Assembly: GCA_947462685.1 (NCBI GenBank) | Contig: CANHPL010000005.1 | Span: 1-64,000, forward strand | Origin: Burkholderiaceae bacterium | GTDB lineage: Bacteria > Pseudomonadota > Gammaproteobacteria > Burkholderiales > Burkholderiaceae | Length of the DNA: 64,000 nucleotides | Reading direction: 5' to 3' | In this document: piece by piece, positions 1 to 11,811 of the stretch | Numbering within the stretch: the stretch's first letter is position 1 | Layout of the letters: the number at the start of each line of letters is the position of its first letter | Notes under the pieces: generated by a model | Told to the model about the DNA's origin: nothing | What the model saw: only the letters and a program-made list of their open reading frames with translations | Database searches by the model: none | Made by a program: the position numbers and the translations under genes

Positions 1-386
1 GGGTACTCTTTTCTTAAACGCAACATTTCATCATGAATCATGCCCGCTTGAACTGGGGAACCACCTGGACTATTAATCTTAACAATCACTCCGACACTAT
101 CGGGACTTTCAAAAGCTGCTTGTAGTGCTGTATTAATATCCCCTGCATTTGCAGGAGCGTTGCTCGCAATTTCACCTTGAATATTAACCAATGCAGTGTG
201 TTTGCCCAACACAGTACTAGACTTGTTTTTAAAGGGATTAAAAAAAGAATAGATGGCAAACAAAAATAATCCTAACCAAATCACCCGCCAAATAGTTTTC
301 CACCGCCGTTCACTGCGCTTATCTTTTAAATTTTCATTGAGCAAGCTTTCTAATGCCTCCTTTTCCCAACTGATTTGATCACTCAT
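1..386 (-). CDS. sppA: Signal peptide peptidase SppA-like S49 peptidase, N-terminal part (truncated by window edge)
   Basis: Minus-strand reading from ATG at 384-386 gives MSDQISWEKEALESLLNENLKDK..., one TM segment, then VNIQGEIASNAPANAGDINTALQAAFESPDSVGVIVKINSPGGSPVQAGMIHDEM, typical of S49 peptidases. Confidence 0.85.
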   Translation of the reverse strand, partial: MSDQISWEKEALESLLNENLKDKRSERRWKTIWRVIWLGLFLFAIYSFFNPFKNKSSTVLGKHTALVNIQGEIASNAPANAGDINTALQAAFESPDSVGVIVKINSPGGSPVQAGMIHDEMLRLRKEY

Positions 387-398
387 GTAGCTTCCTTT

Positions 399-1076
399 TT
401 ATTCATTGTTGATACTTTTACCCAGGAGTATATCTCTTAATTCTTTTACATGATCTACGCAAGCAAGTGGCATTTGCGATAAGAGTTCTTCTTTGGGATG
501 AGCCCCATAAGTCACTGCAATTGCATCAACTCCAGCATTTTTGGCCATTTTTAAATCATGGGTCGTATCACCAATCATCACGACTTTATGAGGCGGGGTT
601 CCCCATTGGTCGAGGAGCTCTAGCAACATTTGGGGGTGAGGCTTTGCACGTGTCTGGTCGGCGGTTTTGGTGTCGTGAAAAAATTGATCTAAACCATGCA
701 TACGTAAGGTGCGATCCAAACCATGGCGTGGCTTACCAGTTGCCACAGCTAATAAATGACCTTTCGATTTTAAGTCTTCCAGTAACTCACGAATTCCATG
801 AAACAAAATTAATTCATGGTCTTGACTAAGATAATAATGACGAAAACGCTCGAGGACTATTGGGTAGTCTCCCGGATGTAACTTGGGTAGAATGATTTGA
901 ATCGATTCTTGCAGTCCAAGTCCAATGACGTGACTAGCTAAGGCATCCGTCGGTATTTCTAAATCTAAGTCTGCGCAAGCTTTTTGCATACACTCCACAA
1001 TCGTGGGAGTGGAATTCATGATCGTGCCATCCCAATCCCAAACAATCATTTCATAACGTAACTCTGCCGTCTTCAT
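399..1076 (-). CDS. HAD-IA family hydrolase (phosphoglycolate phosphatase-like)
   Basis: DWDGTIMNS motif I, GKPRHGL, MIGDTTHDLKMAKNAG motif IV. Confidence 0.85.
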   Translation of the reverse strand: MKTAELRYEMIVWDWDGTIMNSTPTIVECMQKACADLDLEIPTDALASHVIGLGLQESIQIILPKLHPGDYPIVLERFRHYYLSQDHELILFHGIRELLEDLKSKGHLLAVATGKPRHGLDRTLRMHGLDQFFHDTKTADQTRAKPHPQMLLELLDQWGTPPHKVVMIGDTTHDLKMAKNAGVDAIAVTYGAHPKEELLSQMPLACVDHVKELRDILLGKSINNE

Positions 1077-2041
1077 ATCTTCATTACCTCTTGAGTATTC
1101 CCCAACACATCTATTGAAAAACCTACAGGCAATGGTGCCTGTATTTGAATTTTTTCTTTGGAGGATGGATGTATAAAGACTAAACGAAAAGCGTGAAGCA
1201 TTAATCGTTTTACACCAATTTTTTTATCGAGTTCTGATGTCCCGTATTTATCATCGCCAAGTATGGGATGTCCAATGTGTTGTAAATGGACTCGAATTTG
1301 GTGGGTTCTGCCAGTTTTAAGAATCGCCTCTGCCATGAAACACTGCCCCTGATGTGAAGGTCCAAATTGTTTGATGATGGTGTAACTCTCCTGACCACCT
1401 TGGTCAACTCGCACACGTCGTTCCCCATTAGGCAATAGGTATTTGTGAAGCGGGAACTTTAAAGAGACATGCCCCTGCCCACCTTGAAATTGACCATGCG
1501 CCACCAACATATATCTTTTGTCAACCCGACCTTCTCGAATCTCCTCATGCATAGCAGTCAGTGCACTTCTTTTTTTGGCTAAGATGAGCACTCCAGAGGT
1601 ATCTCGATCGAGGCGATGGACAAGCTCTAAAAATTTCAGCTCGGGTCGCGCAATACGCAGGGCTTCAATTAATCCTAAAGATACGCCCGAGCCACCATGA
1701 ACTGCTAAACCAGAAGGTTTATTGACAATCATTAAATAGGCATCCTCAAACAAGATGGGCATTTCTTCAAAGATTTTTTTTGCTGAATATTCAATTTTCA
1801 CATCGTGAGAAATATCTTCACGATACGAAACTCTAATGGGGGGTATGCGCAATACATCCCCTGCAGCAATCCGCGTTGTGACAGTCGCCCTCTTTTTATT
1901 GACCCGAACTTCACCAGATCGAATAATTCGATAAATGTGGCTTTTGGGTACTCCTTTAGCCCACTTTAGGAGGAAATTATCTAATCTTTGCCCCTCCTCT
2001 TCCTCTGAAATGGTAATTTGACTAACGCTAGGTTCAGACAT
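1073..2041 (-). CDS. rluC: 23S rRNA pseudouridine synthase RluC
   Basis: S4 domain start plus HRLDRDTSGVLILAKK catalytic motif; located divergent to rne. Confidence 0.9.
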   Translation of the reverse strand: MSEPSVSQITISEEEEGQRLDNFLLKWAKGVPKSHIYRIIRSGEVRVNKKRATVTTRIAAGDVLRIPPIRVSYREDISHDVKIEYSAKKIFEEMPILFEDAYLMIVNKPSGLAVHGGSGVSLGLIEALRIARPELKFLELVHRLDRDTSGVLILAKKRSALTAMHEEIREGRVDKRYMLVAHGQFQGGQGHVSLKFPLHKYLLPNGERRVRVDQGGQESYTIIKQFGPSHQGQCFMAEAILKTGRTHQIRVHLQHIGHPILGDDKYGTSELDKKIGVKRLMLHAFRLVFIHPSSKEKIQIQAPLPVGFSIDVLGNTQEVMKI

Positions 2042-2107
2042 GAAGAGACTTTATAAATTATTTTGTATATATATGTAGTAGTTTTACTAAAAACAATGAC
2101 TTTGCAA

Positions 2108-2496
2108 TATAATCTGCATTAGTGCATCAAAAACTGCGGTTGCAACGAATCCAAATCAGAAAATTTCCAACTGTGTTTTACTGTAATTGCACTAATTATA
2201 GCTAGGGAAGGCATTTTCCCCAAGGTAGCTCCCCCCTTGTTGAAATGAGGAGCAGAAATTGAAAGCTCTTGTAGAGCATAAGTGGAAGTTTGACAGATAT
2301 ATTTGTGAACGCTAAGTGGCTGTAAAGTCCTAGCGAGCATGCGAAGCAGTAAGTTTAATAAGATATATAAGTTATTAAATATAAAAGGTTTTTTTGGATA
2401 TGATTTACATATTCAGTTTGGTGAACCTCCTGGTTACCGTATCTTCGCCCTGTTCAATCTTCTTTTGCTAAAGAGCTTTCTGAAAAGGAAACTGTT
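2108..2496 (+). promoter_or_regulatory. rne promoter and long 5' leader
   Basis: TATAAT at 2108-2113, then about 380 nt before the rne ATG at 2497, containing hairpin-forming segments (GGGAA..TTCCC; CGCTAAG..CCTAGCG). Confidence 0.5.
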
Positions 2497-5028
2497 ATGA
2501 AAAGAATGTTATTTAACGCAACCCAACAAGAAGAATTGCGCGTTGCGATTGTCGATGGGCAAAAACTAGTCGATCTCGATATTGAAGCCGCAGGTCGTGA
2601 ACAAAAAAAAGGCAATATTTACAAGGGTGTGATTACCCGTATTGAGCCTTCTTTAGAGGCTTGTTTTGTGAATTATGGTGAAGAACGCCATGGTTTTTTA
2701 CCTTTTAAAGAAATCTCACGCGCTTACTTTGCTGAAGGAGTTGATGTAAAAAAGGCTACGATTAAGGATGCTCTCAAAGAGGGTCAAGAAATCATTGTCC
2801 AGGTGGAAAAAGAAGAACGTGGCAATAAAGGTGCAGCTTTAACTAGCTTTATTTCTTTAGCGGGTCGCTATTTAGTATTGATGCCCAATAATCCTCGAGG
2901 TGGTGGTGTTTCACGTCGTATTGAGGGTGAAGATCGTCAAGAACTCCGTGAAGCAATGGCTGGTCTAGAAATTCCAGATGGTATGAGCATTATTGCTAGA
3001 ACCGCTGGAATTGGACGTGATACGGAAGAACTTCAATGGGATTTAAGTTATCTTATGCAATTGTGGTCAGCAATTGACTCTGCCGCCAAGTCGAATCAAG
3101 CCCCTTTACTGATTTACCTAGAATCTAGTCTGGTCATTCGTGCGATTCGGGATTATTTCCAGCCAGATATCGGTGAAATCCTCATTGACACAGACGATAT
3201 TTTTGAACAAGCCCAAGCATTTATGTCCGTCGTTATGCCTGACAATATGCCAAAGGTTAAACGCTACCATGAGGATGTACCGCTCTTTTCTCGTTTCCAA
3301 ATCGAGCACCAAATTGAGACTGCCTATTCCAGAACAGTCAACCTGCCTTCCGGTGGCGCGATTGTGATTGACCATACCGAAGCTTTAGTTTCTGTCGACG
3401 TTAACTCCGCTCGTGCAACTCGTGGATCTGATATCGAAGAAACAGCTACAAGGACCAACTTAGAAGCGGCCGATGAAATTGCTCGTCAAATGCGTCTTCG
3501 TGACTTGGGTGGGCTGATTGTGATTGACTTTATTGATATGGAGTCCCCAAAGAGCCAAAAAGATGTTGAAAACCGTATCAAAGATGCTCTCAGGCATGAT
3601 CGTGCCCGAGTTCAAACGGGGAAAATTTCAAAATTTGGCTTAATGGAACTTTCTCGTCAACGTCTGCGTCCTGCCTTATCGGAAGGTAGCCATATTACTT
3701 GCCCACGCTGTACTGGTACTGGCCATATTCGTGATACGGAGTCTTCTGCTCTCCAAGTGTTACGTATTATTCAAGAAGAAAGTATGAAAGAAAATACGGC
3801 GGCGATTCATTGCCAAGTTCCAGTAGACGTTGCTGCTTTCTTATTGAATGAAAAACGCTCAGAAGTCATCAAAATTGAAGCTCGTTCCAAAGTAAATGTT
3901 CTCTTAATTCCGAATAAGTATTTAGAAACGCCTCACTACAAGCTCGAAAGATTGCGCCATGATGATCCAAGATTAGATCAAAATAAAGCAAGTTATGCGA
4001 TTGCTGAAGAAGTGGCAAAGGAAATGGAAGAGGACACGATTGTCAGTAAACGCGCTGAGGAAACCAAACCTCGTCAAGTCGCTGCAGTTCGTGGCATCAC
4101 GCCAAGTCAACCGGCACCAATCAATCAACGCGCTGAACAAGCCAAGGCACAAGCTCCGATAAACCCGAACCAAACGATAGGGTTTATGGGCTTTATCAAG
4201 CGTCTCTTTTCTGGCACTCCCGCAGCAACTGCCCCAGCGCCAGTCGTTGTTACCCCTGCGCAACCCGCTCATCGCCCTGCTCGCAAGCAACCGCAGCGTC
4301 GTGGTCGTCCAGATCAACAACGCCAAGCCGATGATCAACCTAGAAATCTTGAAAATACGGGAGATTCAACTGCCAATGCAGGTTTTAACGGTTCTCAGCA
4401 AGCACCTAAACCAAGACGTGGTCGTAACCAACGCCCAGATCAAGAAAAATCGACTGAAACTACTTTACTCAATCAAACGGATATTCCTCAGACCTCTTTA
4501 GAGTCACAGGAAGGTAGTGAAGAAAAACGCCGTTCACGTAACCGCCGCAATCGTAATCGCAATAAAGATCGTGCCGATCGTAATGACAAGACAACGGATG
4601 CGTTTGAACAACTGGTTTTAACTGAGCAAATGCCTGAGCAAACTGTAAACTCCGCTTCACAGGTCAGCGCAAATGTCATGGTGGCAAGTTCTGCAGCTAC
4701 AAGCCAGACTTCGTCTGTCAATGTTGCTCCAGTGGCTCCTGCTGCTTCAGCACCAACGATTGCACCGGTTCAACTGCCTAAAACTCCCGTTGCATTACCA
4801 ACGGTTGCGATGCAAGCTTTAAATCGTGAACCTCTAGAGGCTGTTTTATCGCATGTTGGTTTAGTTTGGGTCGATACCAATCCAGAACGACATCAAGAAG
4901 TACTTCGCGAAATTGCAGCTCAACCGAAATTGGCTCATGTTCCTCGTGAACCAAGGCCGTCTACCCCACCGATTGAGGGTCCGATGATTTTGGTGGAAAC
5001 TGGTGGTGCTGAACGCACGGTTCATTAA
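2497..5028 (+). CDS. rne: Ribonuclease E
   Basis: [25 protein letters not shown]1 domain, Zn-link CPRCTGTG, basic/Pro-Ala rich C-terminal tail. Confidence 0.95.
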   Translation: MKRMLFNATQQEELRVAIVDGQKLVDLDIEAAGREQKKGNIYKGVITRIEPSLEACFVNYGEERHGFLPFKEISRAYFAEGVDVKKATIKDALKEGQEIIVQVEKEERGNKGAALTSFISLAGRYLVLMPNNPRGGGVSRRIEGEDRQELREAMAGLEIPDGMSIIARTAGIGRDTEELQWDLSYLMQLWSAIDSAAKSNQAPLLIYLESSLVIRAIRDYFQPDIGEILIDTDDIFEQAQAFMSVVMPDNMPKVKRYHEDVPLFSRFQIEHQIETAYSRTVNLPSGGAIVIDHTEALVSVDVNSARATRGSDIEETATRTNLEAADEIARQMRLRDLGGLIVIDFIDMESPKSQKDVENRIKDALRHDRARVQTGKISKFGLMELSRQRLRPALSEGSHITCPRCTGTGHIRDTESSALQVLRIIQEESMKENTAAIHCQVPVDVAAFLLNEKRSEVIKIEARSKVNVLLIPNKYLETPHYKLERLRHDDPRLDQNKASYAIAEEVAKEMEEDTIVSKRAEETKPRQVAAVRGITPSQPAPINQRAEQAKAQAPINPNQTIGFMGFIKRLFSGTPAATAPAPVVVTPAQPAHRPARKQPQRRGRPDQQRQADDQPRNLENTGDSTANAGFNGSQQAPKPRRGRNQRPDQEKSTETTLLNQTDIPQTSLESQEGSEEKRRSRNRRNRNRNKDRADRNDKTTDAFEQLVLTEQMPEQTVNSASQVSANVMVASSAATSQTSSVNVAPVAPAASAPTIAPVQLPKTPVALPTVAMQALNREPLEAVLSHVGLVWVDTNPERHQEVLREIAAQPKLAHVPREPRPSTPPIEGPMILVETGGAERTVH

Positions 5029-5048
5029 CGACTAATGTTGATATTGGA

Positions 5049-6167
5049 ATGAAAAAAATCATCCCAATTTCAGCTTTGGATGCCCTCCAGAGTAAAACAT
5101 CGCTCGCACTTTTGCCAGCGGAATTTAATCAACCTACGGGAGTTTTACAAGACTTCCGCAGTAGATTACTTCAAGACTTAAGAATCTCAGTCACGGATCG
5201 CTGTAATTTTCGATGTCCGTACTGCATGCCAAAAGAGATTTTTACAAGTGACTACAACTATCTAGGCCAAAAAGAATTATTGACCTTTGAGGAAATTACT
5301 CGTCTTGCCCAAATTTTTATTACCCATGGGGTAAAAAAAATTCGGCTAACTGGGGGGGAACCCCTTCTTCGCAAAGGTATTGAACATCTTGTTGAGATGC
5401 TGTCGCCCTTGCAAACTCTGGAAAACTCGCCAATTGATCTCACATTAACGACGAATGGTAGTTTACTGAAAAAGAAAGTACAAGCACTCAAAGATGCTGG
5501 CTTAAAACGTATCACCGTTAGTCTAGATGGTATCGATGATACAAGTTTTCGGAAAATGAATGATGTTGATTTTGCTGTGCGAGATGTTCTAGAAAGTATC
5601 GAGGCGGCTGTTCAGGTGGGGTTCGAATCGGTCAAAGTAAATATGGTTGTCAAAAAAGGTGTCAATGACCAAGAAATTCTGCCGATGATCAAACACTTTC
5701 GAAATACGGGCGTGATTGTGCGCTTCATCGAATACATGGATGTCGGTAATACGAACGGTTGGCAAATGAATGAAGTCCTGCCATCGCGCCAAGTGATTGA
5801 AAAAATCCAAGAAGAATTCCCATTAATTGCGATTGACCCTGACTATCCTGGCGAAGTGGCAAAGCGCTGGAAAATGCTCGACGGTAGCGGTGAAATTGGC
5901 GTTATTTCTAGCGTTACAGAAACATTTTGTCATTCCTGTACACGCGCTAGAATTTCAATGGAGGGCAAACTATTCCTCTGCCTATTTGCTAACCAAGGTT
6001 ATGACCTCAAAACATTACTACGCTCTGATGTGAGTGACCTAGCAATTGCTAATGCAGTTGCTCATATTTGGCATTCGCGTGATGATCGTTACTCAGAGTT
6101 ACGCACCCAAATTCAGCAAGGTGAAATTCATCACCCCAAAGTTGAAATGTCATATATTGGGGGATAA
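5049..6167 (+). CDS. moaA: GTP 3',8-cyclase MoaA
   Basis: [10 protein letters not shown] radical SAM motif and C-terminal [10 protein letters not shown] Fe-S motif. Confidence 0.95.
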   Translation: MKKIIPISALDALQSKTSLALLPAEFNQPTGVLQDFRSRLLQDLRISVTDRCNFRCPYCMPKEIFTSDYNYLGQKELLTFEEITRLAQIFITHGVKKIRLTGGEPLLRKGIEHLVEMLSPLQTLENSPIDLTLTTNGSLLKKKVQALKDAGLKRITVSLDGIDDTSFRKMNDVDFAVRDVLESIEAAVQVGFESVKVNMVVKKGVNDQEILPMIKHFRNTGVIVRFIEYMDVGNTNGWQMNEVLPSRQVIEKIQEEFPLIAIDPDYPGEVAKRWKMLDGSGEIGVISSVTETFCHSCTRARISMEGKLFLCLFANQGYDLKTLLRSDVSDLAIANAVAHIWHSRDDRYSELRTQIQQGEIHHPKVEMSYIGG

Positions 6168-6172
6168 ACATC

Positions 6173-6775
6173 ATGGTGACAGTATTGATTGATGGTTTAA
6201 TTTTGTGTGGTGGTCAAGCTCAAAGAATGGGCGGTCAAGATAAAGGTCTTATTCAGCTTAAACAACGTGCTCTTTATGAACACTGTATTGAAAGGCTTGC
6301 CCCTCAAGTGGGCGCATTGATGCTCAACGCCAATCGCAATCAAGACCGTTATGCATTATCTAAGTTACCTGTCTATGCAGATACTCATTTAGATTTTTCT
6401 GGGCCATTAGCCGGTTTTCATGTCGGTCTAAGTCATTGCAAAGCACCTTATTTAGCGATTGTTCCATGTGACTCCCCTGTATTTCCTCTAGATCTAGTCG
6501 AACGCTTAATGATTGGATTGCAAGCAAATCATGCGGATGTCAGCTACGCGGTCACAAAAAATGCCCAGGATCAACGACAAAATCAATCGGTATTTTGCTT
6601 AATGAAAAATAGCTTAAAGGATCATTTGAGTCATTTTTTAGATCAGGGGGAACGTAAAATTGATCGCTGGTTTCATCAACTGAAATATGTTGAGGTGCTT
6701 TTTCCAGATGCATCTGCTTTTACGAATATCAATACCCCTGAAGACCTCCTAAAGATTGAAAGCTTGCTTCCGTGA
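6173..6775 (+). CDS. mobA: Molybdenum cofactor guanylyltransferase
   Basis: LILCGGQAQRMGGQDKG nucleotidyltransferase motif; between moaA and moeA. Confidence 0.92.
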   Translation: MVTVLIDGLILCGGQAQRMGGQDKGLIQLKQRALYEHCIERLAPQVGALMLNANRNQDRYALSKLPVYADTHLDFSGPLAGFHVGLSHCKAPYLAIVPCDSPVFPLDLVERLMIGLQANHADVSYAVTKNAQDQRQNQSVFCLMKNSLKDHLSHFLDQGERKIDRWFHQLKYVEVLFPDASAFTNINTPEDLLKIESLLP

Positions 6776-8100
6776 ATCCGTCATTTCCAGATACAGTAAA
6801 ACTGCAAGAGAAGTGGCAAAAGCAAAAAGGGAGTGACTTGTTTAACCCCAATGCGCTACAAATCGATATTGCAAAAGAGTTTATGCTCTCCTATACGCAT
6901 CAATTTCGTGTCAATCTAGGTAACGAGATCATTCCACTAGAAGAGTGTCTAGGGCGAGTTCTTGCAAGTCCCATCATTGCCAACATGAATGTGCCCTCAG
7001 CCAATAATTCCGCGATGGATGGCTATGCGTTTTCCTCAATTGTATTAAGCTATCCATCCAATATTGAACTCACTATCATTGGCAAGCAAATGGCTGGCCA
7101 AGCGACCCAACAAGAATTACTTCAGCAATTTGCTCCAAATCTCCATTGTGTTCGCATCATGACTGGTGCTGTGATGCCTTCATGTTGCGATACGGTTATT
7201 CCACAAGAATGGGTAACCGTTACCCCTCAAGGAATTACATTTGATCCTTTAAAAATTCAAGTGGGTGAAAACCTTCGTTTGCAAGGAGAGGATATTCGTT
7301 TGGGTGATGAGGTTTTACCACTAGGACGTATTCTGCGCCCCAGTGATCTTGGCTTAATTGCCTCGATGGGCTTCGCCACGGTTCAGGTCAAAAAACGGCT
7401 TACGGTAGCTTACTTCTCTACAGGGGATGAAGTAATTCCGTTAGGGGGGGAGATTCGTGAGGGTGCTTTATTTGATAGTAATCGCTATACCCTTCTCGGG
7501 ATGCTAACTCAACTGGGTGTGCGATTAATCGATCTTGGCATTGTGCGTGATGATCCTCTTGCACTGCGAGAGGTCTTCTCAGCGGCGGCCAATCAAGCTG
7601 ATGCCATCATTACTTCTGGGGGAGTTTCAGTTGGTGAGGCAGACTTCACCAAAAAAATCATGCAAGATTTAGGTGATGTCGCTTTTTGGACCCTTGCCAT
7701 CAAACCAGGAAGGCCTATGGCCTTCGGTAAAATCAATACGTCAGATTCATCGGCGGTTTTATTTGGTTTACCCGGCAACCCAGTTGCTGTGATGGTAACT
7801 TTTTATCAATTTGTGCAAGATATCCTGCTACATATGAGTGGCGCAAACCACACTCCCAAGGTTTTCCGGGCGAAGTTTGATGGTACTTTTAGTAAAAAAC
7901 CAGGTCGAACGGAGTTTATTCGTGGGATCTTGCACCGTGATGAATCCGGCGATCTTTGGGTCAAGCCACATGGTCATCAAGGCTCCGGGATTCTGCGCTC
8001 CATGAGTGAGGCTGACTGCCTCATTACTTTATTTGCTCCACAGTCACAAATATTTCATGGCGATCAAGTAGACATCTCTGCGATAAATTGTTTAATCTAA
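6772..8100 (+). CDS. moeA: Molybdopterin molybdotransferase MoeA (GTG start, overlaps mobA stop)
   Basis: NNSAMDGYAF, ITSGGVSVGEADF, GLPGNPVAVMVTF. Confidence 0.95.
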   Translation: MNPSFPDTVKLQEKWQKQKGSDLFNPNALQIDIAKEFMLSYTHQFRVNLGNEIIPLEECLGRVLASPIIANMNVPSANNSAMDGYAFSSIVLSYPSNIELTIIGKQMAGQATQQELLQQFAPNLHCVRIMTGAVMPSCCDTVIPQEWVTVTPQGITFDPLKIQVGENLRLQGEDIRLGDEVLPLGRILRPSDLGLIASMGFATVQVKKRLTVAYFSTGDEVIPLGGEIREGALFDSNRYTLLGMLTQLGVRLIDLGIVRDDPLALREVFSAAANQADAIITSGGVSVGEADFTKKIMQDLGDVAFWTLAIKPGRPMAFGKINTSDSSAVLFGLPGNPVAVMVTFYQFVQDILLHMSGANHTPKVFRAKFDGTFSKKPGRTEFIRGILHRDESGDLWVKPHGHQGSGILRSMSEADCLITLFAPQSQIFHGDQVDISAINCLI

Positions 8101-8149
8101 TATAATTATGCTTTTTTAAACAACAATTATTTAGAAGAATTACACTGCC

Positions 8150-8434
8150 ATGTCTAGTAGTAAGCGAGAAATCATATCGGTAGATCCAATCCATACAGCG
8201 AAAACGCTCGTATTGGTTTATATGTGTTTTTCACTGCCAGTCATTGGCTTGTTCTTTATCGATGCTTATCTTCGTTATGGCGAAATCCCACTATTTGTAG
8301 TCCTATACGGAGTATTCCTGAACGCAATTTTGGGTTTTGCTATCTTATGGCTTGCTTGTAAAGTCTACAACTGGGTCGCTGCAAAATTTGGTGGTATCGA
8401 ACTTGATCTCAAAGAAATACCCGAAGATCAATAA
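8150..8434 (+). CDS. Small membrane protein of unknown function
   Basis: 94 aa with two predicted hydrophobic segments; good intergenic context. Confidence 0.65.
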   Translation: MSSSKREIISVDPIHTAKTLVLVYMCFSLPVIGLFFIDAYLRYGEIPLFVVLYGVFLNAILGFAILWLACKVYNWVAAKFGGIELDLKEIPEDQ

Positions 8435-8470
8435 GTCTTTTTTCAATTTACGTATTTCCACTATTTATAA

Positions 8471-9460
8471 TTATTTCCACAATTCACTATTGATTAGATG
8501 AGGGGGTCGCTGCTGATTCAGGCCCGCAAGTAAATTATCAATCGCTAAATGCATCATTGCTAGACGCGTTTTTTTGGTTGCACTTCCAATATGTGGCGCT
8601 AAAACAATATTGGGTACATCTAATAATCCTGGATAAATATTAGGTTCCCCTTCATAAACATCAAGGCCTGCAGAGAAAATTTGTTGATGCTGCAGAGCAT
8701 GAATCAAGGCATTCTCGTCCACTATGCCTCCTCTAGCAATGTTTACCAGGGTAGCCGTAGGCTTCATCAAGGCAAGTTCTTTTTTGGCAATAAAATGATG
8801 ATTTTCTGGGACATAAGGCATTACCAACATCACATGATCGGCGGTTTTCAACAACTCTTCTTTACTCACATACCTTGCTTGGCATACCGTCTCAATCTCT
8901 TCAGGAAGTCGCCGACGGTTATAGTAAATCACCGTCATACCAAAAGCTAAGGCACGTGTAGCAATCGCTTGGCCGATCCGGCCCATCCCCATAATACCGA
9001 TGGTGGAGTGATGAATATCGACCCCCATCATGCCACCTAAAGACCAATTCTTCCAATGCCCGGCCCGTAACCAATGCTCGCTCTCGGAAAGTCGTCTAGC
9101 CGCCGCCATCAGCAATAAAAACCCCATATCTGCTGTGGTATCTGTCAATACATCTGGTGTATTTGTGGCGAAAATATTTTTTTCAGTGAGTAATTGAATA
9201 TCAAAATTATTAAACCCGACTGCAATATTCGAGACAATTTTTAAGCGAGCTGCTTGCCCCAAGGTTTGAGCATCAATTTTTTCGCTACCAGTCACTAATG
9301 CACCGTCAACATGTGCCAAACGAATTGATAAATCACTGGGGCTCAAAGGAGCTGTTTGGTCGTTATAATCCACTTCAGCCACCGCTCGCAAGCGCTCCAA
9401 ACCCTCCGGAAATATTTGCCTTGCTACAAAAATCTTCGGTTTTGCTAGGTTTGTGGTCAT
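8471..9460 (-). CDS. D-isomer specific 2-hydroxyacid dehydrogenase (glyoxylate/hydroxypyruvate reductase-like)
   Basis: GIMGMGRIGQAIA nucleotide-binding motif, VNIARGGIVDE, LAPHIGSAT. Confidence 0.9.
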   Translation of the reverse strand: MTTNLAKPKIFVARQIFPEGLERLRAVAEVDYNDQTAPLSPSDLSIRLAHVDGALVTGSEKIDAQTLGQAARLKIVSNIAVGFNNFDIQLLTEKNIFATNTPDVLTDTTADMGFLLLMAAARRLSESEHWLRAGHWKNWSLGGMMGVDIHHSTIGIMGMGRIGQAIATRALAFGMTVIYYNRRRLPEEIETVCQARYVSKEELLKTADHVMLVMPYVPENHHFIAKKELALMKPTATLVNIARGGIVDENALIHALQHQQIFSAGLDVYEGEPNIYPGLLDVPNIVLAPHIGSATKKTRLAMMHLAIDNLLAGLNQQRPPHLINSELWK

Positions 9461-9622
9461 ACATTTTTCTCCTAATCGACTAAAAAGATTGTAGTGGAAG
9501 CAATCGTTTCATCAGCAAATATGTGCCCATACGCTAAAAATATAACAAAACTATTTAAGCGAATGAAAATCATGTAGTTTTTACGGTAAAATAAATTTTT
9601 TACTGCTAAACATTATTTCATC

Positions 9623-9946
9623 ATGACTTACGTTGTCACAGAATCTTGCATTAAATGTAAATATACCGATTGCGTGGATGTCTGCCCAGTTGACTGCTTT
9701 CGTGAAGGACCCAATTTTTTAGTGATTGATCCGGATGAATGTATCGATTGCGCGGTGTGCGTCCCTGAATGCCCCGTGAATGCGATTTACGCAGAAGATG
9801 ATGTTCCAGGCGATCAACAACACTTTATCTCCCTCAATACTGAACTCGCCCGTTCTTGGAAATCAATCACCAAATCAAAGGGCTCTTTGCCTGAAGCGGA
9901 AGAATGGAAAGATGTTAAAAGTAAGCTGGACCAACTCATCCGCTAA
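9623..9946 (+). CDS. fdxA: Ferredoxin FdxA (7Fe-8S type)
   Basis: [26 protein letters not shown]... [16 protein letters not shown]. Confidence 0.95.
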   Translation: MTYVVTESCIKCKYTDCVDVCPVDCFREGPNFLVIDPDECIDCAVCVPECPVNAIYAEDDVPGDQQHFISLNTELARSWKSITKSKGSLPEAEEWKDVKSKLDQLIR

Positions 9947-9980
9947 TATTTTTTTCCGAACATATTTTTAGGAATTTTTA

Positions 9981-11048
9981 GTGTCAGATTTAAACACTCC
10001 ACCAGCAAGCTCCCTTATTGAAACTGAAGCAGTAATTGTTGGAGCTGGTCCTGTAGGCCTCTTCCAGGTATTTGAACTTGGTCTTTTAGAAATCAATGCC
10101 CATGTTATTGATTCTCTTCCAGTAGTTGGTGGACAGTGTGTTGAACTATATCCTGACAAACCCATTTATGATATTCCTGCTGTTCCAGTGTGTACTGGTC
10201 AAGAACTGACTGATAATCTCTTAAAGCAAATTGAGCCATTTCATCCAACGTTTCATCTGGGCCAGGAAGTGGTTCAAGTCCAACAACAAGATGATGGCAG
10301 ATTCTTGATAGTGACTTCTAAAGATACCCGATTTTTAACCAAAACTATCTTTATTGCAGCTGGCGTCGGTTCATTCCAACCAAGAACAATCAAGGTTGAC
10401 GGTATCGAGCAATTTGATAATAAACAACTCTTTTATCGTGTAAAAAACCCCGAGGTTTTCTTTGGTAAGAATATCGTAATTTGTGGCGGTGGTGACTCCG
10501 CTTTGGATTGGGCACTTAATTTTGTTGGAAAAGCAGAAAGTGTCATTTTGATTCATCGTCGTGATGGCTTTAAAGCGGCCCCTGCATCGGTTGCAAAAAT
10601 GAAAGAACGTTGTGCAGAATATGAAATGCAGTTCGAGGTAGGTCAAATTACTGGCTTTGAAGAAAAAGACTCTACTTTGACCGAAATTAAAGTAACCGGC
10701 GCGGATGGCGTTACGCGCAGAATACCTCTTGATATGCTTCTAATCTTCTTTGGCCTCTCCCCAAAACTTGGTCCTATTGCCGATTGGGGACTCGATATTG
10801 AGCGTAAACAACTCGTTGTCGATACAGAAAAATTTGCTACCAATATTCCAGGTATTTACGCTGTCGGTGATATCAATACCTATCCTGGCAAAAAGAAACT
10901 GATCTTATCAGGCTTCCATGAAGCAGCTTTAGCGGCTTTTGCTGCTAAAGAATATATGTATCCTGACAAAAAGGTACATCTGCAATACACCACCACATCT
11001 CCAAAACTGCATAAAGTTCTCGGCGTAGAAACCCCTACTTTTGACTAG
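9981..11048 (+). CDS. Ferredoxin--NADP reductase, thioredoxin reductase-like type
   Basis: [20 protein letters not shown] motif, [17 protein letters not shown] motif, GIYAVGDI. Confidence 0.92.
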   Translation: MSDLNTPPASSLIETEAVIVGAGPVGLFQVFELGLLEINAHVIDSLPVVGGQCVELYPDKPIYDIPAVPVCTGQELTDNLLKQIEPFHPTFHLGQEVVQVQQQDDGRFLIVTSKDTRFLTKTIFIAAGVGSFQPRTIKVDGIEQFDNKQLFYRVKNPEVFFGKNIVICGGGDSALDWALNFVGKAESVILIHRRDGFKAAPASVAKMKERCAEYEMQFEVGQITGFEEKDSTLTEIKVTGADGVTRRIPLDMLLIFFGLSPKLGPIADWGLDIERKQLVVDTEKFATNIPGIYAVGDINTYPGKKKLILSGFHEAALAAFAAKEYMYPDKKVHLQYTTTSPKLHKVLGVETPTFD

Positions 11049-11061
11049 GTTTTAGCTTGGA

Positions 11062-11766
11062 GTGTCATTAAAACTGCTGTATGGTTTAGGGATGCCTGCT
11101 GAATATGCGACCCTCATTGATAATTTAATCGCAATCATCATTATCGACCTGGTTCTTGCTGGGGATAATGCCATTCTGATTGCTTTAGCCACAAAAAATC
11201 TTCCCACTCATTTGCAGCGTAAAGCAATTATGTGGGGCTCTGTTGGTGCGATTGTGATTCGGACCATCATGACCATTTTGGCGGTGCAATTACTAAAAAT
11301 TCCTGGATTAAGCGCCGTCGGTGGTTTAGCCTTACTTTACATTGCTTATCAACTCATCGTCGATAGTGGCGATGATCACAAAGAAGCTGGATCAGTTACA
11401 TTTTGGGGTGCCATGCGGACCATTATTATTGCCGATGCGGTAATGGGAATTGATAATGTGCTTGCTGTTGCAGGGGCATCGGAAGGAAATATTTATTTGG
11501 TTGTTATTGGTCTTCTAATTAGTATCCCAATTGTTATATTTGGCAGTCAACTGGCTTTGCGACTTCTTGAAAAATATACCTGGCTCATTTATGTTGGTGG
11601 TACGGTTTTAATCATCACAGGCGTCAAAATGATTGGTCATGAAAAACTTCTAGATCCTTGGTTTAATGAAATACTTCACCCATATCATGAATTTATCTTA
11701 ATGATTGTGTCTTTGATCGTGATTCTAGGTCTAGGAATTCAGGCACGAAAAAAGCAACCGAAATAA
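11062..11766 (+). CDS. TerC family integral membrane protein (YjbE-like); start may be the internal ATG at 11092
   Basis: DLVLAGDNAILIALA and DAVMGIDNVLAVAGAS motifs, 7 hydrophobic segments. Confidence 0.88.
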   Translation: MSLKLLYGLGMPAEYATLIDNLIAIIIIDLVLAGDNAILIALATKNLPTHLQRKAIMWGSVGAIVIRTIMTILAVQLLKIPGLSAVGGLALLYIAYQLIVDSGDDHKEAGSVTFWGAMRTIIIADAVMGIDNVLAVAGASEGNIYLVVIGLLISIPIVIFGSQLALRLLEKYTWLIYVGGTVLIITGVKMIGHEKLLDPWFNEILHPYHEFILMIVSLIVILGLGIQARKKQPK

Positions 11767-11811
11767 AATCACATTAAATATTTGCCTGGCTTTGGTTTTC
11801 GCCTAAAATAA

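Noticed and set aside
467-829. Plus-strand ORF of 120 aa antisense to the HAD hydrolase gene
   Set aside because: Entirely antisense to a well-supported conserved gene; no recognisable domain. The same applies to the many other short antisense ORFs in the track (for example inside rluC, rne, gyrA, rpsA, trmD).
2119-2340. 73-aa minus-strand ORF in the rluC-rne intergenic region
   Set aside because: No family resemblance, and the position is better explained as the divergent promoter and rne leader.
3973-4721. Several ORFs in alternative frames over the rne C-terminal region
   Set aside because: The biased Pro/Ala/Arg-rich coding sequence of the RNase E tail opens other frames; no start context or domain supports them.
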